From contig NZ_JBKQGY010000001.1 in NCBI RefSeq assembly GCF_050487225.1, positions 62,001 to 126,000 of the forward strand: DNA of 64,000 nt, in the 5' to 3' direction. The notes below the pieces were generated by a model. It was not told the origin of the DNA. It saw only the letters and a list, made by a program, of their open reading frames with translations, and did no database searches. The position numbers were made by a program, and so were the translations under genes. This DNA is from Paenalcaligenes sp050487225 (GTDB lineage Bacteria > Pseudomonadota > Gammaproteobacteria > Burkholderiales > Burkholderiaceae_B). Positions 8,258 to 15,688 of this stretch are shown in pieces; the first letter of the stretch is position 1; every line of letters begins with the position of its first letter.

Positions 8258-9667
8258 TTATTGATCTTGAAAGCCACCGCCTAGTGCGGTAGCCAATTGG
8301 GCATCGGCATTAAAGGCTTGTACGCGTAGATCGGTAGTCAGCAAGGCTTGTTGGGTGACGGTGTTCTGTGCAAGCAGCACTTGTACATAATCACCCAGGC
8401 CTGACTTATAGCGTTCTACGGCAATGTCTCTGGCTTTAGAGATGGCCTCGTAGGCTTGCGTTTGCTGTTGCTGCCTAGCTTCTAGTGTGTGGATGGTACT
8501 AATGGCATCGGCCACTTCACGTACGCTATCCAAAACCTGTTGGTTGTAGTGCGCAATGGCTTCATCAGTTTCTGCTTGGCGGGCATGCAGTTGCGCATTG
8601 AGTGCACCACCGTGGAAAATAGGCAGGCTAATGGCAGGGCCAACACCATATACGCCGCTGTCACCGTGCAGCAGGTTATCGGCTCCCAGCGATAAGAAGC
8701 CAGCAAACGCATTCAAATTAATATTGGGGAAGAAGTCGGCTTTAGCGGCTTTGATTTTGGCTTGGCTGGCTTCAATGCCCAGTTTGGCGACCAAAATATC
8801 AGGGCGTCTACCCAGTAGTTCTAATGGAATGTTGGCAGGCAACAGTTGGGCCGGTAATTGCAGCGTGACCGCTTGCAGTTTTTCTCCGGCTGCGGGGCCT
8901 TCACCCATCAGGCTCGCTAACTGATTACGTAACAGTTGTGCGTTACCTTCAGCTTGCAGTTGTTGGGCTCGTGTGCTGGCTAGGGATGAGCGGGCTTGTT
9001 GCAGTTCTACTTCAGTATCTAAGCCTGCATTAATACGTTGCTCGGTAATCGTCTGAATTTCTTGATACTGCTGTTCCAAGGTTTTCAGCATGTCGGCTTG
9101 AGCCAATGCATTTTGCAGGTTGAAATAGCTTTGGGTGACAGCACTGATCAGTGCGTTACGTGCAACCTGAATGTCTGCTGAGGCAGCGTCTTCTTGGGAT
9201 AGTGCACTGGCATACAGTGCACGATTTTTACCCCAAATATCCAAATCAAAGCCTACGTTCAAGCGCAACGATGTGTCGGTGTACATAGAGCCTGCATAGG
9301 GAGCAGGGGTGCTGTAGCGTTCTGAGTACCGCTGACGGGTTAGGTTGTAGTTGGCATCCACTTGGGGAAGTTGTACGGCACGGGCACTGCCTACAGCGGC
9401 TTGGGCTTTACGTAAGCGGGCTTGTACGAGTTGTAAGCTGGGGCTTTGCTGCAATGCATGTTCTATGACCTCATTGAGCTGCGGGTCGTGATACTTCAAC
9501 CACCATTGATCCTCTGGCCAGCTGATTTGGCTGGATTGCAGTCCAAGGGTAGAGCCTTCTACTTGAGAGAGTGGCAGTGGCTGTGTGTCGATCGCAGCAC
9601 AACCGCTAAGAAGGGCAGCCAGTACTAGAGGATAGATTCGCTTCATGCTTACATTTAGCTTAAACAT
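8258..9667 (-). CDS. NodT/OprM-type outer-membrane efflux lipoprotein
   Basis: A 469-residue TolC-family channel. The N-terminus has a lipoprotein signal with lipobox LLSGC (Cys 23), so it should be lipid-anchored. Two outer-membrane efflux repeats follow, each with the long periplasmic coiled coil (SQEDAASADIQVARNAL; QTQAYEAISKARDIAVERYK) and typical motifs such as RRPDILVAKLGIEAS and YKSGLGDYVQVLLAQ. It completes the tripartite pump with emrA and emrB. An in-frame ATG at 9646 gives a more ordinary 15-residue leader before the lipid Cys, and neither start has a strong ribosome site. Confidence 0.92.
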   Translation of the reverse strand: MFKLNVSMKRIYPLVLAALLSGCAAIDTQPLPLSQVEGSTLGLQSSQISWPEDQWWLKYHDPQLNEVIEHALQQSPSLQLVQARLRKAQAAVGSARAVQLPQVDANYNLTRQRYSERYSTPAPYAGSMYTDTSLRLNVGFDLDIWGKNRALYASALSQEDAASADIQVARNALISAVTQSYFNLQNALAQADMLKTLEQQYQEIQTITEQRINAGLDTEVELQQARSSLASTRAQQLQAEGNAQLLRNQLASLMGEGPAAGEKLQAVTLQLPAQLLPANIPLELLGRRPDILVAKLGIEASQAKIKAAKADFFPNINLNAFAGFLSLGADNLLHGDSGVYGVGPAISLPIFHGGALNAQLHARQAETDEAIAHYNQQVLDSVREVADAISTIHTLEARQQQQTQAYEAISKARDIAVERYKSGLGDYVQVLLAQNTVTQQALLTTDLRVQAFNADAQLATALGGGFQDQ

Positions 9668-9673
9668 GCTGAC

Positions 9674-9694
9674 TAAGCGCTTACTGCTTAGGCA
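9674..9694. promoter_or_regulatory. candidate MarR operator before the efflux genes
   Basis: Two adjacent dyads lie in the 55-base gap between marR and the channel gene: the perfect palindrome TAAGCGCTTA at 9674-9683 and TGCTTAGGCA at 9685-9694. The second differs by one base from the perfect palindrome TGCCTAGGCA in the promoter of the marR gene itself. Sharing of the element by both upstream regions is what one expects of a MarR autorepressor. Binding is inferred. Confidence 0.5.
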
Positions 9695-9722
9695 GCTATT
9701 TGTGAAAAAAATACGTAAAGGT

Positions 9723-10214
9723 TCAAGAGTCGGATTCGTATGAACCTAAGGTTGCTTCGCCATTCTGACGCAAGCGATCCAGAAAAGAGAGTAGTTGATA
9801 AATTTCGGTATTGCTAAAACCTGCTAGGTGGGCATTTAACGCTTCGGCGATTTCAGGCAATATTTTGCCTGAAATGTCGCGACCCTCAGGTGTCAGGCTC
9901 AACAAAACCACACGTCTATCTTGTTCGCAGCGTTGGCGTGACAACAAGCCTTTGGCTTCAAGTCTGTCTAGTGTGCGCGTCATGGCACCAGTGTCCATAC
10001 CCATTTGTTTGGCAAGACTGGCTGGCGTATTAATGTGCTCGTGATAGCGCAGCGTAACCAGAGGACGCCACTGCATGGCCGTAAGCCCTAAGTGCGCAAT
10101 GCGTAATGCAATCACCGCATGTATAGAGCCCAATACATGTTTGGTGAGTAGCCCCAGATTGGACTGGGTTTTCAGAACATCAGTTCCTTCTTTATAGAAA
10201 GAAGATTTTGTCAT
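9723..10214 (-). CDS. MarR family regulator of the efflux operon
   Basis: A winged-helix regulator of 163 residues from the ATG at 10214 (an upstream in-frame ATG at 10265 would add 17). The MarR signatures are present: TAMQWRPLVTL, the recognition helix in GMDTGAMTRTLDRLEAKGLL, and the wing QDRRVVLLSLTPEG. It lies directly upstream of the channel-emrA-emrB genes on the same strand with a 55-base gap, as in EmrR/MprA-type loci, where the repressor releases DNA on binding drugs. I favour 10214 because the upstream ATG overlaps the -10 of the promoter candidate at 10264-10293, but neither start has a good ribosome site. Confidence 0.88.
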   Translation of the reverse strand: MTKSSFYKEGTDVLKTQSNLGLLTKHVLGSIHAVIALRIAHLGLTAMQWRPLVTLRYHEHINTPASLAKQMGMDTGAMTRTLDRLEAKGLLSRQRCEQDRRVVLLSLTPEGRDISGKILPEIAEALNAHLAGFSNTEIYQLLSFLDRLRQNGEATLGSYESDS

Positions 10215-10263
10215 GGCGTCGTGTATATGTAGCACTGCAAGCAAAAAATTGCGTGAAGAATGC

Positions 10264-10293
10264 ATTGTATGGTGTACTTATCTGCCTAGGCAA
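10264..10293 (-). promoter_or_regulatory. marR promoter candidate with embedded palindromic operator
   Basis: On the minus strand TTGCCT (10293-10288) is followed after 18 bases by TACAAT (10269-10264), a reasonable sigma-70 promoter. The -35 overlaps the perfect palindrome TGCCTAGGCA (10283-10292). A close copy of that palindrome is found before the efflux genes, which suggests autorepression. The same spot may also affect the divergent EamA gene. Confidence 0.45.
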
Positions 10294-10324
10294 TCTTTTT
10301 TTATACCTTTAGCATCACACCCCC

Positions 10325-11248
10325 ATGCATACTGAAGCTCGCGCGGCGTTGCGCTCTAACTCTTTGTACACCGGGCTAGTACTGGCTGGTCTAGGTTCCA
10401 TTTTATTTTCAGCCAAAGCCATTGTTGCAAAGCTGACATATCACTATGGCGTTAATGCGCTGACAGTATTGGGGTTTAGGATGTTGCTGGCATTGCCAGT
10501 GTTTTTGATGATTGCCTTTTGGCAGATGCGCAAAGTCAAAGCAGGGCAGCTAAAACCCCTCACGCTTAAGCAGTTTTTCGAGTTGTTAGTGTTGGGTTTT
10601 TTAGGCTACTACTTAGCAAGCTTATTGGACTTCATGGGCTTAGAGCGTATTTCAGCCAGCTTAGAGCGGCTTATCTTGTTCTTGTCGCCTACCTTTGTGC
10701 TGCTGTTGTCGGCGGTGTTTTTACGCAAAAAAATCTTGCCCAAGCAATGGCTGGCATTAGCTCTATCGTACTTAGGTGTAGGCTTGGTATTTGTGCAGGA
10801 TTTATCCTTCTCAGGGGATGACGTACTGCTGGGGGCGTTTTTTGTGCTGGGGTCAGCGCTGTCTTATTCTATTTATTTGATAGCGTCGGGCGAACTCATT
10901 AAAAACATAGGCTCTACGCGATTGGTGGCGTACGCCATGAGTATTTCCGCTGTGTACACGCTAATCCACTTGATCTCGGCGCAAGGCTGGGGAGTCTTAA
11001 TACAGCCTGCACCGGTTTATGGGTTGTCGGTACTGCATGCTGTTTTTCACACGGTATTACCTACTTTTATGACCATGTGGGCTGTAGAGCGCATAGGGGC
11101 TCCCATGAGTGCCCAAATGGGGTTGGTGGGGCCCGTCTCTGTACTGTTCTTGGCCAGTTGGTTCTTAGACGAGCCCATTACCGTTGTGCAAATTTTAGGC
11201 ACGGTATGTGTGTTGGCTGGTGCCCTGGTCTTGGGTAAAAAACGCTAA
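10325..11248 (+). CDS. EamA/DMT-superfamily permease
   Basis: A 307-residue protein with ten predicted membrane helices in two EamA repeats (SILFSAKAIVAKLTYHYG in the first; ALSYSIYLIASGELI in the second), ending in a KKR tail. It is divergent from marR by 111 bases, so it may share the MarR-controlled region, but a role in the same resistance is only a guess. No clear ribosome site precedes the ATG. Its stop is only 8 bases from that of the convergent SirB-like gene. Confidence 0.87.
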   Translation: MHTEARAALRSNSLYTGLVLAGLGSILFSAKAIVAKLTYHYGVNALTVLGFRMLLALPVFLMIAFWQMRKVKAGQLKPLTLKQFFELLVLGFLGYYLASLLDFMGLERISASLERLILFLSPTFVLLLSAVFLRKKILPKQWLALALSYLGVGLVFVQDLSFSGDDVLLGAFFVLGSALSYSIYLIASGELIKNIGSTRLVAYAMSISAVYTLIHLISAQGWGVLIQPAPVYGLSVLHAVFHTVLPTFMTMWAVERIGAPMSAQMGLVGPVSVLFLASWFLDEPITVVQILGTVCVLAGALVLGKKR

Positions 11249-11258
11249 CAGGGCGTTT
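11240..11258. terminator. possible bidirectional terminator between convergent genes
   Basis: A six-base inverted repeat AAACGC/GCGTTT with a seven-base loop spans both stop codons. An A run precedes it and a TTTAAAT stretch follows it. The stem is short, so this is tentative. Confidence 0.35.
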
Positions 11259-11634
11259 AAATAAACCACGAAGCAGGGCTGCGATAAATCGCTACGCCTA
11301 CTATATACGCGAAAATCAGCACCGCAATGATGGCTGCAATGGCACGGATTTGCGGTGTGCGGCCACGTTTGATGGCATACGTACCCACAATAATATAAAC
11401 CACTAATAAAATGATTTTGGTGTACAGCCATGGGGCAGCGGCGGCAGCTCCAAGCATGCCCGCCATGCCCAACCCACAGGCGAGTAATACGGTATCAATC
11501 ACATGAGGGGCGATGCGCACAAATTTCTTTTGTAGCAGAGCCGAGCCCGATACCGACCACCAGGCGCGAATAATGAAAAAACAGATGCTGAGTACGGCAG
11601 CCGTGACGTGAGAGTGTTTAAGGGCTAAATACAT
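11257..11634 (-). CDS. SirB2-like integral membrane protein
   Basis: A 125-residue protein with four predicted membrane helices. It carries features of the SirB family: an N-terminal KHSHVTAAVLSICFF segment, then RAWWSVSG, APHVIDTVLL and a central WLYTKIILLVVYIIVGTYAIKRG stretch. Family members were named as invasion-gene activators in Salmonella, but the biochemical function is not known. It stands alone here, transcribed toward the EamA gene. The start ATG at 11634 follows an AGGACTTCC context. Confidence 0.75.
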   Translation of the reverse strand: MYLALKHSHVTAAVLSICFFIIRAWWSVSGSALLQKKFVRIAPHVIDTVLLACGLGMAGMLGAAAAAPWLYTKIILLVVYIIVGTYAIKRGRTPQIRAIAAIIAVLIFAYIVGVAIYRSPASWFI

Positions 11635-11757
11635 GGAAGTCCTGTTTTAAAAGCAACAAAGTGGCCTCAGTATATGTCACGACTTTGCAGGGTGACTATC
11701 AAACCTTACAGTCTTTCACGTCATTGATCTAGCATGCTATTTTTAATATTATAAAAA

Positions 11758-11774
11758 CATAATATATAATTATG
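11758..11774. promoter_or_regulatory. AT-rich inverted repeat upstream of the YeeE pair
   Basis: CATAAT and ATTATG arms are separated by ATATA, in a 45-base stretch that is almost pure A+T (11740-11785). It lies about 70 bases before the first YeeE gene, in an otherwise empty 210-base intergenic region. It could be an operator or part of the promoter. No regulator gene of an obvious partner type (for example ArsR/BigR) is adjacent. Confidence 0.35.
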
Positions 11775-11844
11775 TATATTGATTGCTGCTATGTAGAAAT
11801 ACCTGCATAGCGTCACGCAAGCGTAGGGTGTTTAAGGAAAGGCA

Positions 11845-12276
11845 ATGCATATCAATTGGGAAGTGTTTACGCCGTGGGCATCGTTGGCAGGCGGCGTATT
11901 AATAGGCGTAGCTGTCAGTATTTTGCTGTTGATGAACGGTAGGGTATTGGGGGTAAGCGGCATCGTGGCAGGGCTGTTTAAGATTCCTCGTGTGGCATGG
12001 CGATGGTGGTTTGTAGCCGGAGTCTTTGCGGCGCCGTGGTTGTATGGGGCGGTAGGTGGCGCGTTGCCGCAGCCGTCGGAACAATCAGTGTTGGGTATTG
12101 TGGTGGCAGGCGTATTAGTGGGCGTAGGTACCCGCTTAGGTTCTGGTTGTACGAGTGGGCATGGCGTATGTGGGCTAGCACGGTTGTCTACGCGTTCGCT
12201 GGCAGCAACGGTGATGTTTATCGTGGCCGGTGGTACGACGGTTTATCTCTTGCGCCATGTATGGGGAGGGCTGTAA
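11845..12276 (+). CDS. YeeE/YedE family protein, N-terminal half of a sulfur transporter
   Basis: A 143-residue membrane protein with four to five helices and the family signature GSGCTSGHGVCGLARLS (residues about 97-113), whose Cys residues are thought to relay sulfur. Larger YeeE/YedE proteins (TsuA type) import thiosulfate; two-gene versions split the protein, and this is the first half. A ribosome-like AAGGAAAGG precedes the ATG. The second half starts 3 bases after its stop. No sulfide-oxidising enzyme or ArsR regulator accompanies it in this window, so the sulfur source is unknown. Confidence 0.85.
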   Translation: MHINWEVFTPWASLAGGVLIGVAVSILLLMNGRVLGVSGIVAGLFKIPRVAWRWWFVAGVFAAPWLYGAVGGALPQPSEQSVLGIVVAGVLVGVGTRLGSGCTSGHGVCGLARLSTRSLAATVMFIVAGGTTVYLLRHVWGGL

Positions 12277-12278
12277 TC

Positions 12279-12692
12279 ATGGGAGCGCTAGGTGCAGTCG
12301 TTGCAGGGCTGCTTTTTGGTGTGGGGTTACTGCTATCGGGCATGGGGCAGCCTACCAAAGTGCAAAATTTCTTGGACTTTTTTGGTCAGTGGGATCCATC
12401 ATTAGCCTTGGTCATGGTTGGGGCAATTGCTGTCGCATGGTGGCCTTTCAAAGTAGCCAACAATGCCGTGAGCTCGCCGGTTGCGGCAGCAGTTTTTGAG
12501 TTACCTACATCAACGAAGATTGATACACGCTTGTTGGTCGGAGGCGCTTTATTTGGCATAGGCTGGGGCTTGGCAGGCTATTGTCCTGGGCCTGCCTTGG
12601 TGTCGTGGAGTGCGCTGATCGGTACGGCATGGTGGTTTGTGCCTGCGATGCTGGTGGGCATGTGGTTCAGTGATCGATGCTTGGCTACCTGA
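12279..12692 (+). CDS. DUF6691/YeeE-like protein, C-terminal half of the sulfur transporter
   Basis: A 137-residue membrane protein. The reading frame is open much further upstream, but the ATG at 12279 is preceded by GGGGAGGG at 12263-12270 and follows the first YeeE gene by 2 bases. It shows the family pattern AGLLFGVGLLLSGMG, FFGQWDPSLALVM and the conserved GWGLAGYCPGPALVS motif with its Cys. It is expected to form the transporter with the preceding protein. Confidence 0.85.
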   Translation: MGALGAVVAGLLFGVGLLLSGMGQPTKVQNFLDFFGQWDPSLALVMVGAIAVAWWPFKVANNAVSSPVAAAVFELPTSTKIDTRLLVGGALFGIGWGLAGYCPGPALVSWSALIGTAWWFVPAMLVGMWFSDRCLAT

Positions 12693-12726
12693 TGCGTTGA
12701 TACGCAGGCTCGCAAAGCCGTTAGCT

Positions 12727-13158
12727 TTAGCCTAGGTGGCTTTTTGAGCTGCGTTCTTCTAGTGGTAACTTGCTGAGGTTTTCCAAAATGCCGCAATCAC
12801 TAACTTGCCCAGGGTGTTGGCACTGTTGGTACAAATCACGTAACTGCGTTTCCAACGATTGCAGCTCTTGAATGCGTATGGTCACGTGCTGCAAGTGTTC
12901 TTGTATGAGGTCGTTGATGGGGCTGCAGTCTGGTGTAGGGCCGGCCTTGCTGTAATCCAGCAGCGTGCGAATCTCTTCGTGCGTCATATCCAAGCTGCGG
13001 CAATTGCGTATAAAGCGCAGTTGTTCTACGTGTTTGGTGGTGTAGCGGCGGTAGTTGTTCTCACCGCGAATAGGCGGCGGCAGCAACCCTATGCGTTCGT
13101 AATAGCGTATTGTTTCTGTGCCGCAACGGGCTAATTGAGCTAATTCACCAATTTTCAT
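12727..13158 (-). CDS. cadR: Cd(II)/Pb(II)-responsive MerR family regulator (CadR/PbrR type)
   Basis: A 143-residue MerR regulator from the ATG at 13158 (an in-frame ATG at 13170 adds four residues). It has the MerR helix-turn-helix with RCGTETIRYYERIGLLPPP and NNYRRY, a dimerisation helix, and metal ligands Cys78, Cys113 and Cys122. These match the three-Cys layout of CadR/PbrR rather than ZntR or CueR. It is divergent from the P-type ATPase with a classic MerR operator-promoter between them. It should sense Cd, Pb or Zn and untwist that promoter. Confidence 0.9.
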   Translation of the reverse strand: MKIGELAQLARCGTETIRYYERIGLLPPPIRGENNYRRYTTKHVEQLRFIRNCRSLDMTHEEIRTLLDYSKAGPTPDCSPINDLIQEHLQHVTIRIQELQSLETQLRDLYQQCQHPGQVSDCGILENLSKLPLEERSSKSHLG

Positions 13159-13188
13159 GATGTTTGTCATCCTGACTAGGAAGAGGGC

Positions 13189-13219
13189 TTGACCTTAAAG
13201 CCACTACAAGGTGTGTACT
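13189..13219 (+). promoter_or_regulatory. MerR-type promoter/operator of the metal ATPase gene
   Basis: TTGACC (-35, 13189-13194) and TGTACT (-10, 13214-13219) are separated by 19 bases, the over-long spacer diagnostic of MerR-family promoters. An inverted repeat ACCTT (13192-13196) and AAGGT (13208-13212) sits in the spacer region, as in known cadR/pbrR operators. This also shows that a TTG reading at 13189 cannot be the ATPase start. Confidence 0.9.
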
Positions 13220-13251
13220 GTTCAAAACATTGTGAGAAAGAGGTTTTGTGT

Positions 13252-15552
13252 ATGACACGCTTACCGCATGAACATAGTCATGATCACAGCAATCATGAAC
13301 ATAATCATGATCATAACCATGATCACAGCAATCATGAACATAATCATAGCGATAGAGCTGAGCAGCAGCCTACATCGTGCTGCGCGCCCTCTGATTTGAC
13401 CGCTTCAGCGGTTGAGAAGTTCGCTGGTGCGGGTGATAACCAACAACAAACCATTTTGCGTATTGAGCAAATGGATTGCCCTAACGAAGAGGCATTGTTG
13501 CGTAAGGCGTTAACACCCCGGGCAGAGGTGGCTGGGTTGGAGTTCAATTTGATGCAGCGACAACTGAGTGTCGTGCATCAGCCGGGTTTTCGTGATGCGC
13601 TCATCAAGATTGTCTCTAGCTTGGGGATGAGCCCAGAGTTACTAGAAGGCAAAGGGGCTGCTTTGTCTTCCCGCTCGTCTGTGGAAACTAAACCCTCGTG
13701 GTTGGCGGCGTGGGGGCGTATTAGCGCAGGGGTGGGTTTGGCCTTGGCTGCTGAGGTTGCCGCATGGGCTTCTGCACCATTTTGGTTAGTGGTGACGATG
13801 TCTATAGCTGCGATCTTACTGTCTGGTTTGAGCGTATACCGCAAAGGTTGGATCGCCATTCGGTATCTGGACCTGAACATCAATGCCTTAATGAGTATTG
13901 CCGTAACGGGTGCCGTATTGCTAGGCGAATGGCCAGAAGCCGCAATGGTGATGTCGCTATTTAGTTTGGCAGAAATCATCGAAGCACGCTCGCTAGATAG
14001 AGCACGACAAGCGGTAGATAGCCTATTGGCGTTGGCGCCTGAAACCGTAGAGGTATGGGATGACGCCAACGGCTGGGTAGCTGCCCACCCATCAGAAGTG
14101 GCCTTGAATACATTGGTCCGCGTAGTGCCGGGTGGCCGATTGGGTTTGGACGGTGTTGTTGAAACGGGCCAGTCCGCCGTGAACCAAGCATCCATTACGG
14201 GTGAAAGTTTGCCGGTCAGTAAAGGGGCGGGCGATAGCGTATTTGCAGGCACGATCAATGGGATGGGTGAGCTGCAGTACCGTGTGTCGTCGGCGTATGA
14301 CCAAAGTTTGTTGGCGCGTATTACCTATGCCGTACAAGATGCCCAGCAAAATAAAGCGCCAGTACAGCGTTTTGTAGACAAGTTCTCGCGTATTTACACG
14401 CCTATAGTGGTGTTGTTTGCGATCGCGATCGCGGTGGTCCCTCCGCTGTTCATGGGTGGTGTATGGGCAGATTGGCTGTACCGTGCTTTGGTGTTACTGG
14501 TGATTGCGTGCCCATGCGCCTTGGTGATTTCAACGCCTGTCGCAGTAGTGAGTGCCTTAACGTACGCAGCCCGACAAGGGTTGTTGGTAAAAGGCGGGGC
14601 GTATCTGGAAAAACTGCGTCAAGTGCGTAACTTGATGGTAGACAAAACCGGTACGTTAACGGAAGGCAGACCGGTATTACGTGATCACTTTATTCGTGAA
14701 GACGCTGAGCCCAGCACCACTTTAGCGGTAGCGCATGCCCTGGCGAGTTTGTCTGATCACCCTGCATCGCAAGCACTGGCCGAAGCCAAACTGTCCGACG
14801 AGCGTTTGGCCATGGTTGGGTTTGAGGCCATTCCAGGTAAAGGTGTGCAAGCGGTACTGGTAGAAAAAACCTACAGTTTGGGTAGCCGTGCGTGGGCAGA
14901 AGCGCAAGGTGCGGTAGATAACTCCACGGCGTTGCAAGCGTGGGAAGAGCGTTGGCAGTCTGAAGGAGCAAGCTTTGTATTCCTGTATGACGGCAAACAA
15001 ATCGTGGCTGCGTTTGCGATCAGTGATCCCGTGAAAGCGGGAGCGCCAGCCGCACTACAAGCTCTGAAACAGTTGGGGGTGAATGTTTACTTGGCGTCGG
15101 GTGACAACCCTTATGCCGTCGGTTCGGTCGCTAACACGTTGGGTATTACGCAGTACCAAGCCGAGATGCTGCCAGAGCAAAAATTGGCGTGGTTGCAGCA
15201 ATTGCAGCAACAGGCGCCCACCGCGATGGTAGGGGATGGCATCAACGATGCGCCTGCTCTTGCTAAAGCGGATGTGGGCTTTGCCATGGGGGCGATGGGG
15301 TCTGATATTGCCATTGAAACGGCCGATATCGCTATTTTGAATGATGACTTGGCTAAGCTACCTGCTAGCTGGAAACTGTCTCAAGAATTACACAAGGTGT
15401 TGGTACAAAACATTACAGCGGCATTAGCCATCAAAGCGGTGTTTTTAGTATTGGCGTTGTTTGGTAATGCGGCGATGTGGATGGCGGTATTGGCGGATGT
15501 GGGCGCAAGTTTGCTGGTGATTATGAATAGTTTGCGTATCTTAAAGAAGTAA
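13252..15552 (+). CDS. cadA: P1B-type heavy-metal-translocating ATPase (Zn/Cd/Pb export)
   Basis: A 766-residue P-type ATPase that pumps Zn, Cd or Pb out of the cytoplasm. The start is the ATG at 13252, with AAAGAGG nine bases upstream; the reading frame is open further left only through the promoter. In order: a His-rich leader (residues about 4-35), a degenerate heavy-metal domain with MDCPNEE in place of a CxxC, eight membrane helices, actuator TGES, the metal site Cys420-Pro-Cys422, phosphorylated Asp464 in DKTGTLTEG, the HP locus SDHPASQALA and hinge GDGINDAPALAKADVG. The CPC motif and the adjacent CadR-type regulator place it in the P1B-2 group. Confidence 0.95.
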   Translation: MTRLPHEHSHDHSNHEHNHDHNHDHSNHEHNHSDRAEQQPTSCCAPSDLTASAVEKFAGAGDNQQQTILRIEQMDCPNEEALLRKALTPRAEVAGLEFNLMQRQLSVVHQPGFRDALIKIVSSLGMSPELLEGKGAALSSRSSVETKPSWLAAWGRISAGVGLALAAEVAAWASAPFWLVVTMSIAAILLSGLSVYRKGWIAIRYLDLNINALMSIAVTGAVLLGEWPEAAMVMSLFSLAEIIEARSLDRARQAVDSLLALAPETVEVWDDANGWVAAHPSEVALNTLVRVVPGGRLGLDGVVETGQSAVNQASITGESLPVSKGAGDSVFAGTINGMGELQYRVSSAYDQSLLARITYAVQDAQQNKAPVQRFVDKFSRIYTPIVVLFAIAIAVVPPLFMGGVWADWLYRALVLLVIACPCALVISTPVAVVSALTYAARQGLLVKGGAYLEKLRQVRNLMVDKTGTLTEGRPVLRDHFIREDAEPSTTLAVAHALASLSDHPASQALAEAKLSDERLAMVGFEAIPGKGVQAVLVEKTYSLGSRAWAEAQGAVDNSTALQAWEERWQSEGASFVFLYDGKQIVAAFAISDPVKAGAPAALQALKQLGVNVYLASGDNPYAVGSVANTLGITQYQAEMLPEQKLAWLQQLQQQAPTAMVGDGINDAPALAKADVGFAMGAMGSDIAIETADIAILNDDLAKLPASWKLSQELHKVLVQNITAALAIKAVFLVLALFGNAAMWMAVLADVGASLLVIMNSLRILKK
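13279..13347 (+). repeat. 30-base direct repeat encoding His-rich leader
   Basis: Two exact 30-base copies (13279-13308 and 13318-13347) start 39 bases apart, a whole number of codons, inside the N-terminus of the metal ATPase. They encode His/Asn/Asp/Glu runs such as SNHEHNHDH, a likely metal-binding tail. The repeat can expand or shrink in frame by slippage or recombination. Confidence 0.85.
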
Positions 15553-15564
15553 ATAGTGCGTTAT

Positions 15565-15615
15565 AAAAAAGCCGCTGTGCTACAGAGTTTTTCTCTGCAG
15601 CACAGCGGCTTTTTG
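15565..15615 (+). terminator. strong intrinsic terminator after cadA
   Basis: A long hairpin with GCCGCTGTGC pairing to GCACAGCGGC and an inner CAGAG/CTCTG stem is flanked by AAAAAA and TTTTT. It lies 12 bases past the ATPase stop. Confidence 0.9.
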
Positions 15616-15688
15616 TGTCTTAGGGCATTGCATATTATGATAAGAAGATGCATATGCTCACGTTGATTCTTAGTTCTGGGGTTCATAC

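Noticed and set aside
11997..12278. Upstream part of the open frame of the second YeeE gene
   Set aside because: It overlaps the first YeeE gene in another frame; the ATG at 12279 has a strong ribosome site and begins the conserved protein.
13261..13350. Closely spaced repeats that could suggest a CRISPR array
   Set aside because: There are only two copies, the spacing is a codon multiple, and they encode a His-rich tail of the metal ATPase.
13578..14258. 226-residue open frame on the minus strand
   Set aside because: It is antisense to the metal ATPase, whose motifs are intact; composition is that of a reversed membrane protein frame.
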